In this document: piece after piece, positions 19,698 through 29,084 of the stretch
Position numbering within the stretch: position 1 is the first letter of the stretch
Layout of the letters: every line of letters begins with the position of its first letter
Source: Agrococcus carbonis
Lineage (GTDB): Bacteria; Actinomycetota; Actinomycetes; Actinomycetales; Microbacteriaceae
DNA: 64,000 nt
Reading direction: 5' to 3'
Assembly: GCF_900104705.1 (NCBI RefSeq)
Contig: NZ_LT629734.1
Span: forward strand, 2,666,001-2,730,000
Made by a program: the position numbers and the translations under genes
Notes under the pieces: model-generated
The model's database searches: none
What the model was told of the DNA's origin: nothing
The model's input: the letters and a program-made list of their open reading frames with translations, nothing else

Positions 19698-20300
19698 ATG
19701 GCATCGTCGAGAGGTCCCGGGCGTCCGCGCGCCTCGAGCGCGGCGACGATCCACGAGGCGGCGCTCGAGCTCTTCCTCGAGCGCGGCTACGACGCGGTGA
19801 GCGTCGACGACATCGCACGCCGCGCCGGCGTCTCGCGCGGCACCGTCTTCGCGTACTGCGACTCGAAGGCCGACGCCCTCTGGGTCGGGCTCGACGCCGC
19901 GATCGAGCGCGCCGCCGCCGCGCTCGAGGCGGGTGAGGGGGACGCGCTGCACCGGCTCGTCGAGGCGCTCGCGCTCGCGGTCGAGCCGTGGGGCAGCGCC
20001 CCGCCCACGGCGCTGCGCGACGCGGCGGCGATGGGCGCGGTCGAGGCGCTCCGCGACGGTGCGCCGGCACGGCTGCAGCCGCTCGTCGATCGCGCGGCGC
20101 TCGCGCTCGCGCTCGAGCGCGACGCGCTGCCCGAGTCGGCGGATGCGGCGGTCGCCCCGGTCGCGATCGTGGCGGCCGCGTGCGCGGCCCTCGTCGCGTG
20201 GGCGGGCACGCCGGGCAGGCCCGCGGCGGCCGACGCGGTGCGGGCGGCGATCGCGCCGCTCGCGGCGGCGTCGCGCGCGCCCGACGGATCCCGCGGCTGA
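19698..20300 (+). CDS. TetR family transcriptional regulator
   Basis: 200-aa regulator. The N-terminal helix-turn-helix is clear: AALELFLERGYDAVSVDDIA then RAGVSRGTVFAYCDSKADAL (about residues 17-58). The C-terminal ligand domain is Ala-rich and not assignable. Start ATG 19698 follows AGGAGG. It is divergent from the MHS transporter, the usual arrangement for a local repressor that responds to the transported compound. Confidence 0.88.
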   Translation: MASSRGPGRPRASSAATIHEAALELFLERGYDAVSVDDIARRAGVSRGTVFAYCDSKADALWVGLDAAIERAAAALEAGEGDALHRLVEALALAVEPWGSAPPTALRDAAAMGAVEALRDGAPARLQPLVDRAALALALERDALPESADAAVAPVAIVAAACAALVAWAGTPGRPAAADAVRAAIAPLAAASRAPDGSRG

Positions 20301-20340
20301 CGGCCGCGTCGCACGGCGCGTCCAGCGTGGTGGGCGCATC

Positions 20341-21240
20341 ATGGGTGGCATGCGACCCGGGCCGATCGCCGTCAGGATCGCCGCGGGCGTGCTCGCAGCC
20401 GCGGCGCTGACGGGCTGCGGCCTGCAGCCGGCCCCGCAGCAGCTGCCCGACGCGCCGAGCGCGAGCCCGCCGACCGCCGTCGTCGCGCCGCCGGTCGTGC
20501 TCGAGCCCGCGCCGCTCTCGCCGCCGGTGGAGGTGCCGATGCCGGAGGTGCCGACGGTCGTCGGCCCGTACGTGCCGCCGCCGCCCCCGTCCGACGCGCC
20601 CCGGCCGCCGGGCTCGACGCCGCCTGCGGCGACACCCGCGCCCGCCGTGACGCCCACGCCCACGCCTCGGCCGACGGCCGCGCCGTCGCCCGAGCCGACT
20701 CCGCCCGCGGCTGCCGGGCTCGCGGCACGGCTGCCGGCGGCGGCCTCGCTGCCGCCGCTCGCCTGGCACGACGGCGACCGCGAGCGCACCGCGGCCTGGA
20801 GCGCCGTGCTGCCCGCGCGCGAGCTGCCCGCGGCGCTCGCGATCGCGCCGGTCGCCGCCGCCCGCGACGCGAGCGCCGAGTGCGCCGCGATCGCCGACGC
20901 CGCGGTCGCCGGGAGCCTCGAGGCGGCCAGCGCGTCCTACGCCGCCGACCCCGCGCCGGGAGCGCCGTTCGACCTCGCGCTCGTGCGCTACCCGAGCGAC
21001 ACCGTCGCGCGGGAGGCGCTCACGGCGCTGCGCGCCCTCGGCGTCGCGTGCGCGGGCGTCCCGACCGCCGACGGGACGCTCGGGACCGGCGTCGGCGCGC
21101 ACGGCGCGATCGTGCTGCTGCGCGCCGGCGACGCCGCGCTCGTCGTCGAGTCGGCGGTGCGCGGCGAGCTGCTCGTGGTCGTGCAGCACGAGGGCGCGCC
21201 GCCCGAGGCGGTCACGGCGCTCCTGGCCGCGGTGCGGTGA
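20341..21240 (+). CDS. Lipoprotein with long Pro/Thr-rich linker, function unknown
   Basis: 299-aa exported lipoprotein. A signal peptide ends in AAALTGC (Cys27 from ATG 20341), then comes an extended Pro/Ala/Thr-rich stretch of about 110 residues that probably spans the cell wall, then a C-terminal globular domain of about 150 residues with paired Cys (SAECAAIAD and GVACAGV). A second ATG at 20350 gives a signal peptide three residues shorter. No family recognised. It converges with the PLP lyase gene with only 3 nt between. Confidence 0.75.
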   Translation: MGGMRPGPIAVRIAAGVLAAAALTGCGLQPAPQQLPDAPSASPPTAVVAPPVVLEPAPLSPPVEVPMPEVPTVVGPYVPPPPPSDAPRPPGSTPPAATPAPAVTPTPTPRPTAAPSPEPTPPAAAGLAARLPAAASLPPLAWHDGDRERTAAWSAVLPARELPAALAIAPVAAARDASAECAAIADAAVAGSLEAASASYAADPAPGAPFDLALVRYPSDTVAREALTALRALGVACAGVPTADGTLGTGVGAHGAIVLLRAGDAALVVESAVRGELLVVVQHEGAPPEAVTALLAAVR

Positions 21241-21243
21241 GGC

Positions 21244-22098
21244 TCAGACGCCGAGCACGCGGCGCAGCGCCGCATCGAGCGGCGAGGTCGGCAGCGGCCG
21301 GCCGTCGACGCTCGTGACGCGTGCCAGCAGGCGCCCCGACGACAGGAGCCACGCGCCGTCGGCGCTCGTGAGGTCCTCGGGCTCGAGCGCCGCGAACGCG
21401 ACGTCGAGGCCCGCCGCAGGCGCGTCGCGCATGAGGTGGTCGAGCGTGATGGAGGCGAGGATGCCGTCCTGCCGCGGCGTCAGCAGCCGCCCGCCCCGGT
21501 CGACCACGAGGGTCGACGTCGGGCCCTCGAGCAGCAGCCCGGCGGGGGAGACGAAGACGACGTCGTCGAAGCCGTGCTGCGCCGCATGCCGCTTCGCGGC
21601 CATGTTGATCGAGTACGAGAGGCTCTTCGCGCCGGGCAGCAGCCACGGCATCGCCGCGACCTCGTCGCCGTCGTGGCCCCGGCCGAGCAGGGTGACCGAT
21701 ACGCCCCGGTCGCGCTCGGCGATCGCGGATGCGCCGAGCGGCGCCATGAGCGCGAAGGCCGTGGGGTCGCCCCCGCCCTCGGGCCCGCGCGTGAGCACGA
21801 GCCGGATGATCGCCTCGGGTGCGGCGTCGAAGTCCCACGCGGCGACGAGCGCGTCCATGGCGCGCTCGAACCCGGCCCGGTCGGGCACCGGCAGCTGCAG
21901 GATCTGCGCGGAGCGCTCGAGGCGGTCGAGGTGCGCCTCGCGGTCGCGCACCTCCGGCACCCCGTCCGCGCCCCGGCGGGCGAGCGTCGCGTCGAAGACG
22001 CCGTCGCCGCGCACGACGCCGAGGTCGTCGGCGCGCACGATCGGCTGCGTCACGTCGACGATCGAGCCGTCGAGCAGGGCCAGCAGCGGCGCGCTCAT
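21244..22098 (-). CDS. Class IV PLP enzyme, probable aminodeoxychorismate lyase
   Basis: Fold-type IV pyridoxal-phosphate enzyme, 284 aa. Most like aminodeoxychorismate lyase (PabC), which makes 4-aminobenzoate for folate. The PLP lysine lies in GAKSLSYSINMAAKR (about residue 159), the phosphate-cup part in LLEGPTSTLVV (about 192-202), and RGDGVFDATL marks the N-domain. A branched-chain or D-amino-acid aminotransferase cannot be excluded from sequence alone. ATG 22098 overlaps the upstream lipoprotein stop (ATGA), so the two are coupled. Confidence 0.8.
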   Translation of the reverse strand: MSAPLLALLDGSIVDVTQPIVRADDLGVVRGDGVFDATLARRGADGVPEVRDREAHLDRLERSAQILQLPVPDRAGFERAMDALVAAWDFDAAPEAIIRLVLTRGPEGGGDPTAFALMAPLGASAIAERDRGVSVTLLGRGHDGDEVAAMPWLLPGAKSLSYSINMAAKRHAAQHGFDDVVFVSPAGLLLEGPTSTLVVDRGGRLLTPRQDGILASITLDHLMRDAPAAGLDVAFAALEPEDLTSADGAWLLSSGRLLARVTSVDGRPLPTSPLDAALRRVLGV

Positions 22099-22604
22099 GC
22101 CGTCCCCGCGCACAGCTCCTGGAGCGCGGTCACCTGCTCGCCGAGCTGCGTCAGGCCGTCGGTCGCGCGCTGCAGGGCCTCGGGGTCGCCCGACGTCGCG
22201 GCCCCGGCATCGGCGAACACGGCATCCCAGCCCGTCTGGATGCGCTCGATGCGGTCGAGCAGCTCGGGGTCGGTGACGCGCGCCTCGAGCCCGCCGATGC
22301 GGTCGGACATGCCGCGCACCAGCGCGAGCGCCCCGATCGGGTCGGTGCCCGCCGTGGTCGCGATGCGGCTCGCGTCGGCGGCGATGCCCTCGAGGTCGGC
22401 GATGACGCGGCGGCACTGCTCGGGCTGCGAGCCCTCCTGCTCGCCGCTCTGCTCGCCCTCGGGTGCGGGCTGCGCGGTCGCGGACGGCGTCGGCAGCGAC
22501 GGCGAGGGCAGCATCCCGCAGCCGCTCAGGAGGAGCGCGGCGGCCATGGCGACGGCGGCGGTGACGGCGCGGAGCCGGGGGCCGGTGCGGTGCGGATCGG
22601 TCAT
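22095..22604 (-). CDS. Small lipoprotein, function unknown
   Basis: 169-aa lipoprotein with signal peptide ending LLLSGC (Cys28), a Ser/Pro/Glu-rich spacer, then a helical domain with two cysteines (EQCRRV and QELCAGT) that could form a disulfide. The domain is heptad-like (ADLEGIAADASRIATT; LLDRIERIQTGWD). Not assigned to a family. Its stop overlaps the PLP lyase start. It diverges from the histidine kinase gene. Confidence 0.75.
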   Translation of the reverse strand: MTDPHRTGPRLRAVTAAVAMAAALLLSGCGMLPSPSLPTPSATAQPAPEGEQSGEQEGSQPEQCRRVIADLEGIAADASRIATTAGTDPIGALALVRGMSDRIGGLEARVTDPELLDRIERIQTGWDAVFADAGAATSGDPEALQRATDGLTQLGEQVTALQELCAGTA

Positions 22605-22623
22605 GCGGCGAGGGTACCGGCGC

Positions 22624-22653
22624 GGGCTATGGGGCACCGGTGGGGGATAGCCC
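22624..22653. promoter_or_regulatory. Nested palindrome in the divergent region before the histidine kinase
   Basis: GGGCTAT (22624-22630) and ATAGCCC (22647-22653) form a 7-bp inverted repeat whose centre coincides exactly with a second palindrome, CACCGGTG (22635-22642). The doubly symmetric site lies 50 bp before the TAGCGT hexamer of the histidine kinase gene and is a good candidate for a dimeric regulator, perhaps the adjacent response regulator. Confidence 0.5.
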
Positions 22654-22712
22654 CCAGAAGGCTTCCGGATCTCCGCCGGTGCGCGGGCTCGGGCGCGTCC
22701 TAGCGTGGAGCC

Positions 22713-23951
22713 ATGCACCGCACCGGCTCCCTCCTCGCCACCGTCGCGCACCTCGCGCTGCTCGGCAGCATCGGCATCCCCGTCCTCATCGGCATCGTCA
22801 CGATCGCCGCCGTCGGCGTCGGCACGCTCGTCGTGCTCGTCGGCTTCCTCCTGCTCGCGCTCGCGATGCTCGCGATGCTCGGCGTCGCCTGGTTCGAGCG
22901 CGAGCGCGTCGCCGGCCTCTACGGCGAGCCCGTGCCGCCCGCCGTCTGGCGCGAGTCGCCCCGCAGCGACTGGCTCCGCGTGCCGCACCGCCTGCTGCGC
23001 ATCGTCAGCGACGGCGAGCACTGGAAGGCGCTGCTCAGCTTCTTCCTCGCGAGCCTCTTCGGCGCGTTCACGCTGCCGCTGCTGGGCCTCGTCGGCCTCG
23101 GCATCCCGCTCGCGCTCGCGGGCCTCGGCGCCGCAGAGTCGATCGCCATCCCGCTCACGACGATCGCCGTGCCGGTCGCCTGGGCGCCGCTCGTCGGCCC
23201 GCTCGCGTTCGCCGCCGGCGTCGCCGGCACCATCGGGCTCGCGCTCGCGCACCGCAACATCACCGTGGGCCTGCTCGTGCCCGACGAGCGCGAGCGACTC
23301 GAGGGCGAGGCTCGTGCCGAGCGCGAGCGCCGCCACGGAGCCGTGCGCGCCGCCGACTTCGATCGCACCCGCATCGAGCGCGACCTCCACGACGGCGTGC
23401 AGCCCCGCCTCGTCTCCATCGCGATGCAGCTCGGCATGGCGCGCGACAAGATCGAGTCCGACCCCGCTGCGGCCATGCGGCTCATCGACGAGGCTCACGC
23501 GTCGTCCAAGTCGGCGGTCACGGAGCTGCGCCAGGTCGCGCGCGGCATCCACGTCGCCGTGCTCGACGACCGCGGCCTCGACGCCGCCGTGTCGGCGCTC
23601 GCCGCCCGCAGCGTCGTCCCGGTCGAGATCGACGCCCGCATCGAGGGCCGCTGCAGCCGCGACGCCGAGACCGCCGTCTACTTCGCCATCGCCGAGGGCA
23701 TCACGAACGCCCAGAAGCACGCACGCGCGAGCCGCATCCGCATCGCCATCCGCACCCGCCACGCCGAGGGCGCGCCCGCGACCCTGTGGGCGCGCGTCGA
23801 GGACGACGGCGTCGGCGGCGCCGAGCGGCTGCCCGGCGGCGGCATCGACGGCCTCGCGCACCGCATCGCGGGCGTCGGCGGCACCCTCACCCTCTCCAGC
23901 CCCGCCGGGGGCCCGACCGCGATCGAGGTGGACGTCCCGTGCGCATCCTGA
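22713..23951 (+). CDS. Sensor histidine kinase, HisKA_3 (NarL/LiaS type)
   Basis: Membrane histidine kinase, 412 aa. There are four to six hydrophobic segments in residues 5-60 and 108-180 and no large external loop, so it probably senses within the membrane. The phosphoacceptor is His226 in RIERDLHDGVQPRLV, followed by a dimerisation helix and an ATP-binding domain with AIAEGITNAQKHA (N box) and VEDDGVGG (G1). Start ATG 22713 lies 6 nt after TAGCGT. The last 13 bases overlap the response regulator gene. Confidence 0.92.
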   Translation: MHRTGSLLATVAHLALLGSIGIPVLIGIVTIAAVGVGTLVVLVGFLLLALAMLAMLGVAWFERERVAGLYGEPVPPAVWRESPRSDWLRVPHRLLRIVSDGEHWKALLSFFLASLFGAFTLPLLGLVGLGIPLALAGLGAAESIAIPLTTIAVPVAWAPLVGPLAFAAGVAGTIGLALAHRNITVGLLVPDERERLEGEARAERERRHGAVRAADFDRTRIERDLHDGVQPRLVSIAMQLGMARDKIESDPAAAMRLIDEAHASSKSAVTELRQVARGIHVAVLDDRGLDAAVSALAARSVVPVEIDARIEGRCSRDAETAVYFAIAEGITNAQKHARASRIRIAIRTRHAEGAPATLWARVEDDGVGGAERLPGGGIDGLAHRIAGVGGTLTLSSPAGGPTAIEVDVPCAS

Positions 23952-24631
23952 TCTGCGAGGACAGCGTCCTCCTCCGCGAGGGCATCGCCCGCCTCCTCAC
24001 CGACGCCGGCCACGACGTGGTCGCCCAGCTGCCCGACGCGACGGCCCTCGAGGCCGCGATCAGGGCCACCGACCCCGATCTCGCGATCCTCGACGTGCGG
24101 ATGCCGCCGACGCGCACGAACGAGGGCATCCTCGCCGCGATCGGCATCCGCTCGCGCGGCGACCGCCCCCGCGTGCTCGTGCTCTCGCAGTACGTCGAGG
24201 AGCGCTACGCGGCCGACCTCATCGCCGCGGGCCCCGCGGGCTTCGGCTACCTGCTGAAGGACCGCGTCGCCGACGTGGCCGACTTCCTGCGGGCCGTCGA
24301 CCAGGTCGCCGGTGGCGGCACGGTGCTCGACCCCGAGGTCGTCAGCCAGCTGCTCGCCAGGCGCCGGCGCGACACCCGCATGGAGCGGCTCACGCCGCGC
24401 GAGCGCCAGGTGCTCGCCCTCATGGCGGAGGGCGCGTCGAACCAGACGATCGCCGACCGCCTGTACGTCTCCGCCGGCAGCGTCGAGAAGCACATCTCGG
24501 CGGTGTTCCAGAAGCTCGAGCTCGACCCCGAGGACGGCAACCGCCGCGTGCTCGCGGTGCTCGCCCACCTCGACGCCCCCACCCTCACCGACCCGCCCAG
24601 CGCGCCCCACGCCACCGGAGGCCCCCGATGA
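23939..24631 (+). CDS. Response regulator, NarL/LuxR type
   Basis: 230-aa regulator. Receiver domain: acidic pocket CEDS, phosphoacceptor Asp52 in LAILDVRMPP and conserved Lys in GYLLKDR. LuxR helix-turn-helix near residues 150-200 (LTPRERQVLALMAEGASNQT then AGSVEKHISAVFQKL). GTG 23939 lies inside the end of the kinase gene, and its stop overlaps the next gene (ATGA), so kinase, regulator and membrane protein form one tight operon. Confidence 0.93.
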   Translation: MRILICEDSVLLREGIARLLTDAGHDVVAQLPDATALEAAIRATDPDLAILDVRMPPTRTNEGILAAIGIRSRGDRPRVLVLSQYVEERYAADLIAAGPAGFGYLLKDRVADVADFLRAVDQVAGGGTVLDPEVVSQLLARRRRDTRMERLTPRERQVLALMAEGASNQTIADRLYVSAGSVEKHISAVFQKLELDPEDGNRRVLAVLAHLDAPTLTDPPSAPHATGGPR

Positions 24632-25518
24632 CCGTCCCCAACCCGACCGCTGCCCAGCCGTCGCCCGCACCCCAGCCGTCGCCCGCGTGGCAGCCGGCAC
24701 CCCCGTCCTCCAACCGGCCCGGCCGCTGGATCGCCGTCCTGCTCATCGTGCTCGGCGCCATCGGTGCCCTGTGGGCGATCGCCGGCGGGCTCGTACAGGG
24801 CTTCTCGTCGCACGCGGCGACGAGCAGCAGCGCGACCGCCGACGCCGCCGGCGTCGAGGAGCTGCGCATCGACAGCTCCGCAGCCGCGTTCGAGATCCGC
24901 TTCGCCGACGTCGAGGAGGCCACCCTCGACGTCACGACGGCGGGCGGCCCCGCCCAGCAGTGGCGCCTCGAGCGCTCGGGCGACGCCCTCGTGGTCGACA
25001 GCGACCGCGGCTGGCGCTGGTTCGGCTTCGGCATCATGTTCGGCGACCGCGTCGGCGAGGAGCAGGCCGTGCTCACCCTCCCCGCTGCGCTCGAGCACGA
25101 CGGCGTCGACCTCACCGCGACCGTCTCGGCCGGCAGCCTCGACGCATCCGCCGACTGGGGCACCGCATCCGTCGACCTCAGCGCCGGCAACGTCGACATC
25201 GGCGGCACGGCCGACGACCTCACCGTGCAGGTCGCCGCGGGCGAGGCGCGCCTCGACGTCGCCGACGTCGGCACCGTCGGCATCGACGTGAGCGCGGGCC
25301 GCGTGGTCGGTGCGATCTCGGGCGACCAGCCCGACGCGATCGACGCGACGGTGAGCGCAGGCAGTGTCGAGCTGACGATCCCCGACGGCGAGTACGCCGT
25401 CACCGAGGACGCCTCCGCCGGCAGCTCCGACGTGCGCGTCGTCGACGACCCGAGCGCGACCTCGACGATCGACGTCGAGGTGAGCGCCGGCAGCGTGCGC
25501 CTGAGCGGCCAGGACTGA
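24628..25518 (+). CDS. Membrane protein with DUF4097-type beta-helix domain
   Basis: 296-aa protein: Pro-rich cytoplasmic N-terminus, one membrane helix (about 34-55, WIAVLLIVLGAIGALWAI), then an outward repetitive beta domain (about 70-296). Short runs such as VSAGSLDAS, LSAGNVDIG, VSAGRVVGA and VSAGSVELT recur every 18-25 residues, the pattern of a DUF4097/adhesin-like beta-helix. Coupled to the two-component genes, it is probably either the output or a modulator of an envelope-stress system of LiaFSR style. Inference rests on context. Confidence 0.82.
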   Translation: MTVPNPTAAQPSPAPQPSPAWQPAPPSSNRPGRWIAVLLIVLGAIGALWAIAGGLVQGFSSHAATSSSATADAAGVEELRIDSSAAAFEIRFADVEEATLDVTTAGGPAQQWRLERSGDALVVDSDRGWRWFGFGIMFGDRVGEEQAVLTLPAALEHDGVDLTATVSAGSLDASADWGTASVDLSAGNVDIGGTADDLTVQVAAGEARLDVADVGTVGIDVSAGRVVGAISGDQPDAIDATVSAGSVELTIPDGEYAVTEDASAGSSDVRVVDDPSATSTIDVEVSAGSVRLSGQD

Positions 25519-25570
25519 CGCACCCGGCCGCACGAGCGACGTGACGACGGCCGGATCGGCGCGGTAGGAT

Positions 25571-25790
25571 CGACCTACACGCACCGATCCGGCCATCACC
25601 GGGGAGCGGTCGGGAGAACGGCGGCTGACGCACCGAGAGGGGCGGCGGCCGCTCAGTAGATCCGAACGGGGCAGGCCCGTCACAGCCGGAGCGCCTGCGC
25701 AGCTGCAGGCACGAAGCGGCGACCCGAGCGATCGGGCCGCAAGCGGGGTGGTACCGCGCGAGAGCGTCCCCGCATCCGAGGAACGACAGG
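25571..25790 (+). ncRNA. Translational T-box riboswitch of ileS
   Basis: tRNA-Ile-sensing leader. The T-box AAGCGGGGTGGTACCGCG is at 25741-25758; its TGGT (25749-25752) pairs with the uncharged tRNA acceptor end. The upstream actinobacterial stem I region GCCATCACCGGGGAGC contains the isoleucine specifier ATC at 25595-25597. GCGGGG (25743-25748) can pair with CCCCGC (25768-25773). Near the start codon, GCATCC (25772-25777) and GGATGC (25789-25794) can form a hairpin that holds AGGAA in its loop and the ATG in its stem. A TAGGAT hexamer at 25565-25570 is the likely -10. No terminator is seen, so control is at translation initiation. Confidence 0.93.
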
Positions 25791-28700
25791 ATGCAGGAGA
25801 CCGCAGTGACCGATCAGCAGCGCTACCCGCTCTCGAGCGACGAGCCCGTCGTCGCGAGCCCGAACCTGCCCGCCGTCGAGCGCGGCATCCTCGCCTTCTG
25901 GAAGGGCGACGACACCTTCCGCGCCTCGGTCGAGCAGCGCAAGGGCTGCGAGGAGTGGGTCTTCTACGACGGCCCGCCCTTCGCCAACGGCCTGCCGCAC
26001 TACGGCCACCTGCTCACGGGCTACGCGAAGGACGTCTTCCCGCGGTTCCAGACCATGCGCGGCAAGTACGTGCCGCGCGTGTTCGGCTGGGACACGCACG
26101 GGCTGCCCGCCGAGCTCGAGGCGATGAAGCAGCTCGGCATCACCGAGAAGGCCGAGATCGAGGCCATGGGCGTCGACGTCTTCAACGGCAAGGCGCGCGA
26201 GTCGGTGCTGCGCTACGTGGACGAGTGGGAGGACTACGTCACCCGCCAGGCCCGCTGGGTCGACTTCGACGGCGGCTACAAGACGCTCGACCTCGACTAC
26301 ATGGAGAGCGTCATCTGGGCGTTCAAGACCCTCTACGACAAGGGCCTCGCATACCAGGGCTACCGCGTGCTGCCGTACTGCTGGCGCGACGAGACGCCGC
26401 TGTCGAACCACGAGCTCCGCATGGACGACGACGTCTACCAGGATCGCCAGGACACGACGCTCACCGTCACGTTCCCGCTCACGGGCGAGCGGGCGGATGC
26501 GCTGGGGCTGTCGGGCGTGCAGGCGCTCGCGTGGACGACGACGCCGTGGACGCTGCCGACCAACCTCGCGCTCGCGGTCGGCCCCGCGATCGACTACGCC
26601 GTCGTGCCCGCGGGCACGAACGGCACGACCGCCGGCTCGGGCGCCTTCCTGCTCGCCGCCGACACGGTGCCGGCCTACTTCAAGGACCTCGGCTACGACT
26701 CCGCCGAGGAGGCGATCGCCGCGACCGCGCGCACGCTCGCCGGCGCCGAGCTCGCAGGGCTCACGTACGAGCCCCTGTTCGACTTCTTCGCCGACGCATC
26801 CGTCTGGGGCACCGAGCACGCCTTCCAGATCCTCGTCGACGACTACGTCGCCACCGGCGAGGGCACGGGCATCGTGCACCAGGCACCCGCCTACGGCGAG
26901 GACGACCAGCGCGTCGCGACCGCCGCGGGCATCCCCACGATCCTCTCGGTCGACGACGGCGGGCGGTTCCTCGACGTCGTCGCGCCCGTCGCGGGCCAGC
27001 AGGTCTTCGACGCCAACAAGCAGCTCTCGAAGATGCTCAAGGAGGCCGGCCGCGTGCTGCGGCAGGCGAGCTACGTGCACTCCTACCCGCACTGCTGGCG
27101 CTGCCGCACGCCGCTGATCTACAAGGCGGTCTCGAGCTGGTTCGTGCGCGTCACCGACATCAAGGACGACCTGCTCGCCGCGAACGAGCAGATCACCTGG
27201 GTGCCCGAGAACGTCAAGCACGGGCAGTTCGGCAAGTGGCTCGAGGGCGCGCGCGACTGGTCGATCAGCCGCAACCGCTACTGGGGCAGCCCCATCCCGG
27301 TGTGGGTGAGCGACGACCCGAACCACCCGCGCACCGACGTGTACGGCTCGCTCGACGAGCTCGAGCGCGACTTCGGCGTGCGGCCCACCGACCTGCACCG
27401 CCCGGCGATCGACGAGCTCACGCGGCCGAACCCCGACGACCCGACCGGCAAGAGCACGATGCGGCGCATCCCCGACGTGCTCGACGTGTGGTTCGACTCG
27501 GGCTCGATGCCGTTCGCGCAGTTCCACTACCCGTTCGAGAACGAGCAGTGGTTCGCCGAGCACAGCCCCGCCGACTACATCGTCGAGTACATCGGGCAGA
27601 CGCGCGGCTGGTTCTACGTCATGCACGTGCTGTCGGTCGCGCTCTTCGGGCGGCCGGCGTTCGAGAACGTCATCAGCCACGGCATCATCCTCGGCGACGA
27701 CGGCTTCAAGGCGTCGAAGTCGCGCCGCAACTACCCCGACGTCAACGAGTCGTTCGACGCGTACGGATCGGATGCGGTGCGCTGGAACCTGCTGCAGGGC
27801 TCGATCCTCAGGGGCGGCAACTTCGTCGTCTCGGAGGAGGGCATCCGCGAGGCGCTCCGGCAGTTCCACCTGCCGCTGTGGTCGACGTGGTACTTCTTCG
27901 CGACCTACGCCAACCGCGCCGCCGATGGCGAGCCCTACCTCGCGAAGCACTCCACCGCATCCGACGACGTGCTCGACCGCTACATCCTCGCGAAGCTGCG
28001 CGGGACGGTCGAGACCGCGACGGCCGCGCTCGACCGGCTCGACGCGACCGGGGCGACGCTCGCGGTGCGCGAGTTCCTCGACGTGCTCACCAACTGGTAC
28101 GTGCGGCGCTCGCGCGACCGCTTCTGGGAGGGCGTGGCCGCCGACGGCTCGGGATCCGGCGCCTTCGACACGCTCTACACGGTGCTCGAGACGCTCACGC
28201 GCCTCGCCGCGCCGCTGTCGCCGCTCGTGACGGAGGAGGTCTGGCGGGGGCTGACGGGCGGGCGCTCGGTGCACCTGACCGACTGGCCGGATGCGTCGGC
28301 GCTGCCCGCCGACGACGCGCTCGTCGCGCAGATGGACGCGGTGCGCTCGATCGCCTCGATCGGGAACGCCCTGCGCAAGCAGGCGCGCAAGCGCGTGCGC
28401 CTGCCGCTGCCGACGCTCACCGTGGTCGGCGCGGAGGACGTGACGGCGTTCACGGGCGTGCTGCGCGACGAGCTCAACGTGCGCGAGGTCGTGCTCGAGG
28501 CCGCGGGCGACGACGCGCTCGAGCGCTACGGCATCTCGCGCCGCCTGCAGGTCAACGCCCGCGCGGCGGGGCCGCGCCTCGGCAAGGACGTGCAGCAGGC
28601 CATCCAGGCGGCGCGCGCGGGCGACTGGTCGGTCGAGGGCGAGTCGGTCGTCGCGGGCGGCATCGGGCTCGTCGAGGGCGAGTACGAGCTCGCGCTCGAG

Positions 28701-29084
28701 GTCGCCGACGAGACAGCGGCGGTCGGGTTCTTGCCCGGCGGCGGCTTCGTCGTGCTCGACACCGCCACGACGCCCGAGCTCGAGGCCGAGGGCCTCGCGC
28801 GCGACGTCGTGCGTGCCGTGCAGTCGGCGCGGAAGGACGCGGGCCTCGACGTGAGCGACCGCATCCGCCTCACCCTCGGCAGCGACGCCCACGGCGTGGC
28901 AGCGCTCGAGGCGAACCGCGAGCTCGTGATGGCCGAGACCCTCGCGGTCGAACTCGTGCTCGACCGGGTCGACGACACGATGGGCGAGCTCGCCGACGGC
29001 CGCACGGCGCACCGCGTGGGCGACGGCTCGCCGCTCGCGATCGCGCTCGAGCGCGTCGAGGCGCGGGCGGAGGCGCAGGCATGA
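25791..29084 (+). CDS. ileS: Isoleucine-tRNA ligase, eukaryote-like type
   Basis: Charges tRNA-Ile. 1097 aa. The HIGH motif is GLPHYGH (about residue 67), editing-domain landmarks such as [11 protein letters not shown] follow, and the Trp-rich catalytic segments ([11 protein letters not shown]) are intact. The second motif reads KASKSRRN instead of KMSKS, an unusual Met-to-Ala change. Start: ATG 25791 lies in the predicted sequestering hairpin with GAGGAA 7 nt upstream; GTG 25806 with AGGAGA five bases before it is the main alternative. Regulated by the T-box leader; the stop overlaps folC (ATGA). Confidence 0.97.
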   Translation: MQETAVTDQQRYPLSSDEPVVASPNLPAVERGILAFWKGDDTFRASVEQRKGCEEWVFYDGPPFANGLPHYGHLLTGYAKDVFPRFQTMRGKYVPRVFGWDTHGLPAELEAMKQLGITEKAEIEAMGVDVFNGKARESVLRYVDEWEDYVTRQARWVDFDGGYKTLDLDYMESVIWAFKTLYDKGLAYQGYRVLPYCWRDETPLSNHELRMDDDVYQDRQDTTLTVTFPLTGERADALGLSGVQALAWTTTPWTLPTNLALAVGPAIDYAVVPAGTNGTTAGSGAFLLAADTVPAYFKDLGYDSAEEAIAATARTLAGAELAGLTYEPLFDFFADASVWGTEHAFQILVDDYVATGEGTGIVHQAPAYGEDDQRVATAAGIPTILSVDDGGRFLDVVAPVAGQQVFDANKQLSKMLKEAGRVLRQASYVHSYPHCWRCRTPLIYKAVSSWFVRVTDIKDDLLAANEQITWVPENVKHGQFGKWLEGARDWSISRNRYWGSPIPVWVSDDPNHPRTDVYGSLDELERDFGVRPTDLHRPAIDELTRPNPDDPTGKSTMRRIPDVLDVWFDSGSMPFAQFHYPFENEQWFAEHSPADYIVEYIGQTRGWFYVMHVLSVALFGRPAFENVISHGIILGDDGFKASKSRRNYPDVNESFDAYGSDAVRWNLLQGSILRGGNFVVSEEGIREALRQFHLPLWSTWYFFATYANRAADGEPYLAKHSTASDDVLDRYILAKLRGTVETATAALDRLDATGATLAVREFLDVLTNWYVRRSRDRFWEGVAADGSGSGAFDTLYTVLETLTRLAAPLSPLVTEEVWRGLTGGRSVHLTDWPDASALPADDALVAQMDAVRSIASIGNALRKQARKRVRLPLPTLTVVGAEDVTAFTGVLRDELNVREVVLEAAGDDALERYGISRRLQVNARAAGPRLGKDVQQAIQAARAGDWSVEGESVVAGGIGLVEGEYELALEVADETAAVGFLPGGGFVVLDTATTPELEAEGLARDVVRAVQSARKDAGLDVSDRIRLTLGSDAHGVAALEANRELVMAETLAVELVLDRVDDTMGELADGRTAHRVGDGSPLAIALERVEARAEAQA

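Noticed and set aside
18276..20300. MHS transporter and TetR pair as a drug-efflux unit
   Set aside because: The transporter carries MHS symporter motifs, which indicate uptake of metabolites; nothing points to drug export.
25519..25790. Open frame continuing upstream of ileS as a longer protein or separate gene
   Set aside because: The sequence is explained by the T-box leader with specifier, T-box and sequestering helices.
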